From positions 181,245 to 245,244 of the forward strand of contig WHVD01000127.1 in the NCBI GenBank assembly GCA_015178975.1: a DNA stretch of 64,000 nt, given 5' to 3'. Shown in pieces: positions 56,740 to 64,000 of this stretch (position 1 is the stretch's first letter; each line of letters starts with the position of its first letter). This DNA is from Hysterangium stoloniferum (Eukaryota > Basidiomycota > Agaricomycetes > Hysterangiales > Hysterangiaceae). The notes beneath the pieces were generated by a model, which was not told the origin of the DNA, ran no database searches, and saw only the letters and a list, made by a program, of their open reading frames with translations. The position numbers were made by a program, and so were the translations under genes.

Positions 56740-57390
56740 GTGTTTACCAGGTTTTCCCAAAGTTATGCAAAGATAACTTTCTTACAGTACATGGAGTGTG
56801 AGTATGAGAACCATACTCCAGTTATTGGACCAATGGAAAGTTGTAACTGGAGAACTGGTGGACCTTGTATGTATGTGCAGATCTGAAGGTTCCTGTGAAG
56901 GAGGTGCTTGAGATTGAGGAGACCTGAGAACTTCATAAGAAGAGAGCCTATAGTGAAATAATGTTGTACATTGAGGATGAATCTAGAGTAGCAATTATGG
57001 TCAACAATGATCTGGTTAGTACATGGGATATTTTGAAAATGATGTATGGAACATGTTTGGCTAACAGCTGAATGATGTTACTTTCAGAGCTCATTTGCAT
57101 GTGTTACAATGGGATGGGGATTATGAAATATAAATCACAAATGGGCTCCATCAGGCTCAAGCTGTTGGAAGCTGGCCATATTATTACAGATGCTGAGTAT
57201 CTTAGTTTATTCATGAGTACACTACCTAAAGATTTTGATATTATGTAAGTCAGTATTCAAACTGAAGAACTATAGCATATATGATAGGGTTTTTATACAA
57301 AAGTATGACAGATGATTGGAAGTGAGAAGTTGTGATAGGTCAAAGGAAGCAGGAAAAGGAACAAGGATCAAACTAAGAATGTGATGAAAC
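56740..57390 (+). pseudogene. Copia-type gag relic, left part
   Basis: Readable pieces on the plus strand include YTPVIGPMESCNWRTG-like and KKRAYSEIMLYIEDESRVAI with VNNDLVSTWDILKMMYG. Then come MGSIRLKLLEAGHIITDAEY and LFMSTLPKDFDIM. This is the UBN2/Retrotran_gag pattern of Ty1/copia Gag. Stops and frameshifts are frequent. The reading continues at 58054 after a solo LTR insertion. Confidence 0.7.
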
Positions 57391-57395
57391 ACAAG

Positions 57396-58048
57396 TATGA
57401 GAGGTATGGTGAAATACACTCAGGAAATATAGTCGGATGAGCTCTTACTATATTTCCTTTATTATTTCTGTTTTCTCTCTTTTATTATATCTATAATTAG
57501 TTCGACGACCTATGTATGCGGTACATCAACTCTTGTGGGTGCACACACGCCAGACTTATGTATTCTAGTACCCGTAGTTTAGAACTCAGACACTTTTACA
57601 CCGCAACCACGACTTACCCTGACACCTGTTAGTGTCCTGTAAGTTGTGATTGGTGTATCATCTCGACCGTCACAGACGGGCTTTAGCTATCTACTCAATC
57701 TGAGTTTTGAACTGTACCAGTCAAAACTCAATCCTTATCTCAACCCGTGTGGACTACATCCACACTACTCTATTATCCAACTCTCTAGTTACTCTACTTT
57801 GCACTCGAGCAGTCATTCAGAATCGCACTTAACAGTCAATTCTACTTATTCGTTCTAGCTATCTACTTACTTTAGATAGCCACTTCTCTCTACCGTATTG
57901 AACTAAGCAGTCAATACACGTTCAGTCTGTATTAGACTTAGACAGTCAATACATCGTGGTATCGTATCTAAACGGTCGATATTCTTCGTACCTAAATGGT
58001 CGATATTCTTCGTATATAGAACGGTTAGAACTTCTACCACTCTTCACA
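57396..58048 (+). mobile_element. Solo LTR, family B, inside Copia gag
   Basis: 653 bp from TATGAGAGGTATGGTG to CCACTCTTCACA with an exact ACAAG target duplication (57391-57395, 58049-58053). Strongly similar to 19070-19705. Confidence 0.92.
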
Positions 58049-58053
58049 ACAAG

Positions 58054-58284
58054 TATTCTAAAGGTTGTGAGGTGGCAAATAAAACATATATGTTGAAATG
58101 GGTGATGGGAAAGCATGACATGAATCAGATTTTACTCAATAAAGTCAAATAAATGATTGAAGAATATTCAACAATATGTATTGAGTACAGATGCCTCATG
58201 CAACAAAGTATTAATTTGCCCTGTTGATAAAGTGTGAGGCAAATATAGGACACAGAAGTGCACAAATAATTATGTTGAAGCACT
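58054..58284 (+). pseudogene. Copia relic, right part
   Basis: Continues the gag reading across the solo LTR (YSKGCEVANKTYMLKWVMGK). A few further fragments lead up to the next insertion. Heavily decayed. Confidence 0.55.
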
Positions 58285-58347
58285 ATGTTAAGGGTGCCTA
58301 CACGGAGGGTTTCCAGAGAAACCTGCAGGATATCTGGTAGGACTTGG
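58285..58347 (-). mobile_element. LTR family A fragment (A3), reverse orientation
   Basis: TGTTAAGGGTGCCTACACGG through TATCTGGTAGGACTTGG is the reverse complement of the 3' end of family-A LTRs (CCAAGTCCTACCGGATATCC...). It is interrupted by the family-B' LTR at 58348, so the remainder should lie outside the window. Confidence 0.7.
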
Positions 58348-58468
58348 TGTGAAGAGTGGTATAAGTTCTGACCGTTCTATATACGAAGAAATGAGTAGAA
58401 TGGAAGAATATTGATTCGAGTGGAGGCCTCAACTGCTATAGTTCAAGGCCTGAAGTGTTCAGTAGTTC
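58348..58468 (-). mobile_element. LTR family B' fragment, left piece (reverse orientation)
   Basis: TGTGAAGAGTGGTATAAG onward matches the complete B' LTR at 59282, up to GAAGTGTTCAGTAGTTC. It is interrupted there by LTR A1 and resumes at 59773-59808 (AGTTCAGATAATGCTACC), where the young gypsy element interrupts it again. Confidence 0.85.
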
Positions 58469-59772
58469 TGTTACGACCGGACAATCCCGCCGGACTCCGG
58501 GCACTAACCCGTACGCCCCCACACGCTACAAGCACCAATTGTCTGTTTATAGGATTTCCCGCCCAAACTCTGTTATGTCAAGACTTGTTACATTCGACCT
58601 CATTACGACACATATCAGTCACCGGACTTCCCCCAGACTCCATCTCTGTCTATGTCCATCTTCGTCCCACACATCAGTCACCAGACCCCACTCAGAATCC
58701 CATCACCGCTCTAATCGAGCCCCGTTCCCGTTTTAGTCAAATGACCTGTCACAATTTAGGACTCCACTCCTGCTCCGTTTCCCGTTATGGGTTATGCTTT
58801 GTCACGATTCGGACTCTGCTCCATTCCGTCCCATTCCTAACACCAATTTGGTGTTTACTATTCCCGTTTTATGTTTTGTTAGTTTCGTTTCATCATTACT
58901 GGATTTGGTATGTCATTCACTCCATGGTCTATATAAACTGGCAGATGTTGTACATACAATCCAGTCAGAAAATTAGCTTAGATTCCCCCCAGTAATCTAA
59001 TAACATTTTCCACTCTAAAACCTTACTTGATTCACACTGCTCACACTAGTCGGAGCCCATGGGCTCCGGCACATCTATCTCTCTCAACTATCTCGACTCA
59101 CGACCCACGACCTCTGACTTATGACCTACAACCTACGACCCACGAACCCCGCCCGGACTCCCCAGGATCCTGTCCGCCTGTTTGAAATTGGACAACACGA
59201 TCTAGCGAGGGTGCAGCCTATAAGCTGAAGCCAAGTCCTACCGGATATCCCAGGGGTTTCTCCGGAAACCCGCCCTGTGTGTGTGAAGAGTGGCGGAAGT
59301 TCTGACCATTCTATATACGAAGAAATGAGTAGAAAGGAAGGATATTGACCTATTCGGTGCAATATAAGAGAAAGTGAGAGAAGGAGCACGAGATGACGAA
59401 GGAGTCAACGAGTGCGATGGTTTGAGTGGAGGCCTCGACTGTTACAGTTCGAGGCCAGAAGTGTTAGATAGTTCAGATATTGCTACCTATGTAGTAGCTG
59501 ACACGTTACCCTGATCACCGCTCGTAGTAGACCTAGTTTATGTCTTACGAGTGGTGGTTCTTGGGTTAAAGTGTGTCTGAGTTTCATTAGGTGCTGAGTG
59601 CACCCACAAGTATATACAATGCTTCGAACTAATGAAATATGCAATATTCGAAGAATATAAAAGATAGAAAAATATGAATAAAATGTGTAAAATATAAATG
59701 AAATAAAAGGAGTGTTTTACCACAATGAAACTGTGGTAAAAGCATACTCCTCACAGTGTGTGTATCCTAACA
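58469..59772 (+). mobile_element. Solo LTR A1 (family A), carrying a nested B' LTR
   Basis: TGTTACGACCGGACAATCCC to TATCCTAACA with an exact AGTTC target duplication (58464-58468, 59773-59777). Contains a second LTR at 59282-59755. Without that insert it is about 825 bp, close to the 821-bp LTR A2. Many CpG sites present in A2 are TpG or CpA here. Confidence 0.92.
59282..59755 (-). mobile_element. Solo LTR family B', nested in LTR A1
   Basis: 474 bp with TGTGAAGAG...CTCCTCACA ends, exact GTGTG target duplication (59277-59281, 59756-59760). Near its right end is a perfect 10-bp hairpin TTTTACCACA (59715-59724) with inverse 59732-59741. It shares its terminal 45 bp with family B. Confidence 0.92.
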
Positions 59773-59808
59773 AGTTCAGATAATGCTACCTATATGGTAG
59801 CTGACATG
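59773..59808 (-). mobile_element. LTR family B' fragment, right piece
   Basis: Continuation of the B' copy begun at 58348. It ends where the gypsy element inserted at 59809; its last bases ACATG are the expected left target duplication of that element. Confidence 0.8.
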
Positions 59809-60629
59809 TGTTACGACCCGGACAAATCCCGCCGGACTCCGGGCACTAACTCGTACGCCCCCACGCGCTACAAGCACCAATCGTCTGTTTATAGGATTTC
59901 CCGCCCGGACTCCGTTACGTCAAGACTCGTTACGTTCGACCTCATTAAGACACATATCAGTCACCGGACTTCCCCCGGACCCCGTCTCTGTCTATGTCCG
60001 TCTTCGTCCCACGCATCAGTCACCGGACCCGCTTAGAATCCCGTCACCGCTCTAATCGAGCCCCGTTCCCGTTTTAGTCAAATGACCTGTCACGATTTAG
60101 GACTCCGCTCCCGCTCCGTTTCCCGTTATGGGTTATGCTTTGTCACGATTCGGACTCCGCTCCGTTCCGTCCCGTTCCTAACACCAATTTGGTGTTTACT
60201 ATTCCCGTTTTATGTTTTGCTCGTTTCGTCTCATTATTACTGGATTCGGTATGTCATGCATTCCACGGTCTATATAAACTGGCAGATGTTGTACATACAA
60301 TCCAGTCAGAAAATTAGCTTAGATTCCCCCCAGTAATCTAATACATTTTCCTCTCTAAAAACCCTACTCTCATCAGACCGCTCGCACTAGTCGGAGCCCA
60401 CGGGCTCCGGCGCATCTATCTCTCTCGACTATCTCGATTCACGACTCTCGACTCACGACCTACGACTCACGACCCACGAACCCCCGCCCGGACTCCCCGG
60501 GATTCCCGTCCGCCTGTCTGAAATTGGACAACACGATCTAGCGAGGGCGCAGCCTATAAGCTGAAGCCAAGTCCTACCGGATATCCCGCGGGTTTCTCCG
60601 GAAACCCGGCCTGAGTGTGTATCCTAACA
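59809..60629 (+). mobile_element. 5' LTR (A2) of a Ty3/gypsy retrotransposon
   Basis: 821 bp, TGTTACGACCCGGACAAATC to GTGTATCCTAACA, 36 bp upstream of gag. CpG-rich compared with solo LTR A1, which suggests a younger insertion. A TATAAA box lies at 60270-60276 (GGTCTATATAAACTGG), a plausible promoter. The 3' LTR is beyond the window. Confidence 0.93.
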
Positions 60630-60665
60630 GTATTTTCTGACTAATACTCGCAGATTGTTTTCATT

Positions 60666-61958
60666 ATGCCACCAAGAAGAAGTACACGCGCACAGTCATC
60701 AATGCCTGGACCGTCGACTCTTCATTCCCCGTTAACTCTGTATACCAGTCAGACGCTTGCGAACCAGTCGGAACCCATGGAAGAAGCCCGCATCGAAGAA
60801 ATCCCGGAAGACCTGGACGAATCCGAGCGCGAGGACGATTCCGTGGCCCCCGACAAGGGCAAAGGTGTCGAAATCCCTCTTGAAAATCCTCCGCCTTTTC
60901 AACGACCAAACACGAGGGATCCTACTTCTGAGTTTTTAGCAGGTACTATAGATAAATTCATGACGCACCTGCTAGAAGAACGAAAAAGAAAGGAACAAGA
61001 ACCTCCACGGTCAAAAGTCAATGCTCCGGAACCCTTCACGGGTTCCAACCCAAACAAACTCTCTACTTTCCTCATGCAATGTCGCTTCAATTTCCGCGAT
61101 CGCGCCGCTGCATTCTCCACGGACTCCCGAAAAGTCAACTACGCACTTTCATATTTGTCGGGATCCGCGTTGAAATGGTTTGAACCGGCTTTTAGCGGGA
61201 TTACCGAGGAAGAGCCGCTCTGGCTTGAAAATTGGGAAGCTTTTGTTGAGGAGCTTGAAACCAACTTCGGCCCGTATGACCCGACAGGAGAAGCCGAGAA
61301 TAGTCTCACAAATCTTCGTATGAAGGACACGCAGCGCATCACGGACTACATCGTCCAATTCAATAATCTTGCAGCTCGTTGTCAGTGGGGCGATCCCGCT
61401 CTCCGCCACCAATTCTATGCCGGTCTGCCGTCCCGCCTTAAAGACGAAGTCTCAAAAGGAGAAGATGGCAAGCCAAAAACCCTGTCCCGTATGCGCCTCA
61501 AAGCTCAAAACGCGGACGCACGTTATTGGGAACGTCGCGCGGAAGTTGCCCGCGAGACATCCGCGGACAAAATAAATAAGTCCAAGGACAAAAACAATAA
61601 CACCAATTCGTCAACCAGCAACCAGAACTCCACGCAATCCGACAAGAAGAACGATAAAAAGTCTTCAAACAACAACAACAACAATAAGGACAATAAGGAC
61701 AACAACAAGGGTCAACAGTCCGGCAAGCAAGCCGGAAAACCCGACCTCTCAGGCAAACTCGGACCTGATGGCAAATTAACTCCACAAGAAAGACAACGTC
61801 GTATGGACAACAACCTCTGTCTCTTGTGCGGGAAACCCGGTCATCGAGTCCCGGAATGTCCGCTGGCAAAAGCAAACTCTTCAAAGGGTCGAACAGCCAA
61901 GGCCTCCACGGAAACCCCGTCGAAGGACAAACCGGCTGCCGATTCGAAAAAAGAGTAA
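60666..61958 (+). CDS. Ty3/gypsy Gag polyprotein
   Basis: 430 residues, intact. Basic N-terminus (MPPRRSTRAQSSMPGPSTLH) and an acidic region. The Retrotrans_gag/capsid domain follows (PEPFTGSNPNKLSTFLMQCR, LSYLSGSALKWFEPAF, NWEAFVEELETNFGPYDPTG). Then comes an Asn/Lys-rich linker (NNNNNKDNKDNNKG) and a CCHC zinc knuckle CLLCGKPGHRVPEC for RNA binding. Start is the first ATG after the LTR. The final codons TCG AAA AAA GAG TAA contain an A6 run just before the stop, and the protease frame overlaps gag here (frame -1). That suggests frameshift expression of Pol. Confidence 0.93.
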   Translation: MPPRRSTRAQSSMPGPSTLHSPLTLYTSQTLANQSEPMEEARIEEIPEDLDESEREDDSVAPDKGKGVEIPLENPPPFQRPNTRDPTSEFLAGTIDKFMTHLLEERKRKEQEPPRSKVNAPEPFTGSNPNKLSTFLMQCRFNFRDRAAAFSTDSRKVNYALSYLSGSALKWFEPAFSGITEEEPLWLENWEAFVEELETNFGPYDPTGEAENSLTNLRMKDTQRITDYIVQFNNLAARCQWGDPALRHQFYAGLPSRLKDEVSKGEDGKPKTLSRMRLKAQNADARYWERRAEVARETSADKINKSKDKNNNTNSSTSNQNSTQSDKKNDKKSSNNNNNNKDNKDNNKGQQSGKQAGKPDLSGKLGPDGKLTPQERQRRMDNNLCLLCGKPGHRVPECPLAKANSSKGRTAKASTETPSKDKPAADSKKE

Positions 61959-64000
61959 GCAACCCCGCGGACTCCGCGCGGGTTAGGGGTTGCGTTGCCT
62001 CTCCGCGCATTCAAGAGTTCACTCGCCTCAACGCATCCGCTCTTTCACATTCTGATTCATTTTTCATTAAACTTATGTCTAATATGCTTCCGAAATTCGT
62101 TTTTTCAGCTCTCATAGATTCCGGCTCGACTCATTGTTTTTTAGATACAAAATTCACGCAAAAAAATTCTTTGTCAACTTATTCGATAAATCCCGTCGCT
62201 CTCCGCCTCTTCGATGGCACAAGTAATTCGGTTGTTACCCAAGCTTGTGATTTACCCATCAGTTTCCCTTGTGGAACATCTCAATTGGTCACTTTCTATG
62301 TGACCCAGTTAGACTCAAGTTGCTCGGTGGTTCTAGGACATAACTGGCTTACCCGCTACAATCCGTTGATTGACTGGATAGCTAACAGTATAACATTCCG
62401 AACTCCCGCGGCGACCGAGGAAACTGCGCCTGTCTCGGCCTCCACGGCACCCATGGCCTTCCCGGCACCTGCAGTCTCGAGGACTCCTGTGATCCCTACG
62501 GCACCCACAGCTTCCCCGGAACCCACGGCACCTCCGTCCATTTCTCTGATTAATGCTGCAGCTTTTATTAGGGCTTCAAAAAATGGATGGATCCCAGGCG
62601 TTCACTATCAACTTAAAAATTGATGAAGCAACTGGACGTTTCTCAACCCCAGTATCCGAATCTGAGCAAGCTGCTGACCTAGAAGGCGTCCCGGAGAAAT
62701 ACCATGACTTCGCGGATGTTTTTAGCAAGCGAAAAGCTGACCGGCTTCCGCCTCACAGAGAATACGACTTAAAAATCGATCTTGAAGATGGCGCCCAGCC
62801 ACCCCTAGGACATATTTACCCGCTTTCGTCCACGGAACTATCCGCAATCCGTGATTTCCTGGATGAACATTTGTCCATAGGTTTCATTCGACCCTCAAAG
62901 TCTCCTTTTGGAGCACCTGTTTTGTTTGTCAGAAAAAAGGATGGATCCCTTCGACTATGTGTTGATTTTAGAGGACTCAATGCTGTCACCAAAAAGGACA
63001 AATATCCACTCCCACTTATATCTGACCTGCTCGATGCTCCGCGGAATGCCCGGATTTACACCAAAATAGATCTCAAGCATGCCTATCATTTGGTCCGGAT
63101 TGCCGCGGGCGATGAATGGAAAACCACTTTTAGAACCCGCTATGGGGCTTTCGAGTGGTTGGTCATCCCTTTTGGACTCACTAATGCCCCGTCTGTTTTT
63201 CAGCGTTTTATCAACGACATTTTCTCCGACATGCTCGATGTATGCGTCATTGTTTACTTGGACGACATTCTTATCTACTCCGAGAATCCCGCGGAACACG
63301 ACAAACAAGTCCGTGAGGTTCTCCGGAGGCTCAGACAACATGGTTTATTCGCAAATGGTAAAAAATGTACTTTTGACACGGACTCCGTGGAATACCTAGG
63401 TTTCATGATGGGACCCGATGGACTCCGCATGGACGAAACTAAAGTGCAAGTCATCAAAGACTGGCCCGAACCCGAAAAGTTAAAGATATCCAATCCTTCC
63501 TCGGCTTTGCCAATTTTTATAGACGTTTTATCCGTGGATATTCCGACATCACGGTACCCTTACCCGTCTTACGCGTAAGGGTACTCCGTGGAACTTTAAC
63601 GATAAGTGTCAAAAAGCTTTCAATCTTTTAAAAAATTCTTTTTCCACAGCTCCTATTCTGTCGCATTGGAAACCGGACTTCCCGCTCATTGTTGAAACGG
63701 ACGCCTCCGATTATGCACTTGGAGCCATTCTCTCTATCCAGGACTCCGACGGAGAAGTTCACCCCGTGGCTTTTCTGTCCCGGACTTTTACCGGAGCAGA
63801 GCTCAACTACGACGTTCATGATAAAGAACTTCTGGCAATCTTTTCAGCTTTCAAAGCGTGGCGACACTATTTGGAAGGTTCAGGAGCTCCTATTGACGTT
63901 GTAACAGATCACAAAAACCTGGAATACTTTTCTACCACAAAACTCTTGACCCGTCGGCAGGCCCGCTGGTCTGAATATCTCTCCGCCTTCAACATGATTA
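61950..64000 (+). CDS. Ty3/gypsy Pol (protease, reverse transcriptase, RNase H), two frameshifts, cut by window edge
   Basis: Protease: [20 protein letters not shown] (DSG active site) and [18 protein letters not shown] Pro/Ala/Thr spacer follows, then GVHYQLK, where an extra A near 62617 shifts the frame. [89 protein letters not shown] and [13 protein letters not shown] (catalytic YLDD). A one-base loss in an A run near 63476 returns to the protease frame: [20 protein letters not shown]. RNase [21 protein letters not shown] (catalytic Asp), [20 protein letters not shown] (Glu) and [13 protein letters not shown] (Asp). Integrase lies beyond the edge. The two indels cancel, so this copy is either recently dead or affected by homopolymer assembly errors. 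Confidence 0.9.

Noticed and set aside
1..64000. A biosynthetic gene cluster or other co-ordinated gene system
   Set aside because: Genes in the conserved block are ordinary housekeeping functions on both strands; no core biosynthetic enzyme, pathway regulator or shared promoter motif was seen.

Overview
The window is nuclear DNA of a filamentous basidiomycete, most likely an Agaricomycete. The evidence is dense genes with many 50-65 nt GT-AG introns, fungal gene families (UBA4, eIF4B, SARAF-like, OPT transporter, CMC1, Med25) and mushroom-type mobile elements (Ty3 chromoviruses, Copia, Tc1/mariner, a Crypton-like tyrosine recombinase). The genus cannot be named from the sequence alone.

Layout. 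1-3757: two chromatin/RNA-type genes on the minus strand, a DDT/WHIM/PHD protein cut by the left edge and an Alba-domain protein. 3758-24190: a repeat-rich accessory block with a foldback repeat, a possible tRNA-derived SINE, a tyrosine recombinase gene, a GGTGC minisatellite split by a solo LTR, a decayed 7TM gene, three Tc1-like elements with long self-palindromic TIRs, and a chromovirus relic that holds at least four nested insertions, several with exact target-site duplications. 24192-46723: a conserved housekeeping block: Med25 (-), ADAL deaminase (+), UBA4 (-), tRNA-Thr (-), eIF4B (+), cyclophilin (-), Ras-like GTPase (+), CMC1 (-), SARAF-like (+), BAH/PHD-like (-), an unknown nuclear-type protein (-) and an OPT transporter (-). 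47226-53470: cytosolic methionyl-tRNA synthetase followed by a tandem duplicate that is now a pseudogene. 54419-55512: an alpha/beta hydrolase. 56700-64000: a second nest, with Copia gag broken by a solo LTR, then LTR inside LTR inside LTR, ending in a young Ty3/gypsy element (5' LTR, gag, protease, RT, RNase H) that leaves the window.

Functional links are those of ordinary fungal genes that share a locus, not an operon. Divergent pairs such as Med25/ADAL (237 bp apart) may share promoters. The most unusual observations are two 8-nt microexons in the MetRS gene, each needed to restore conserved residues and both kept in the pseudogene copy; an apparent recent gene-conversion tract between the two MetRS copies; Tc1-like elements whose terminal repeats are each bounded by inverted copies of the transposon end; and two deeply nested, datable insertion stacks, one of which predicts the sequence beyond the right edge.

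Exon joins were made by eye from splice sites and family resemblance. Coordinates of genes are spans from start to stop including introns.
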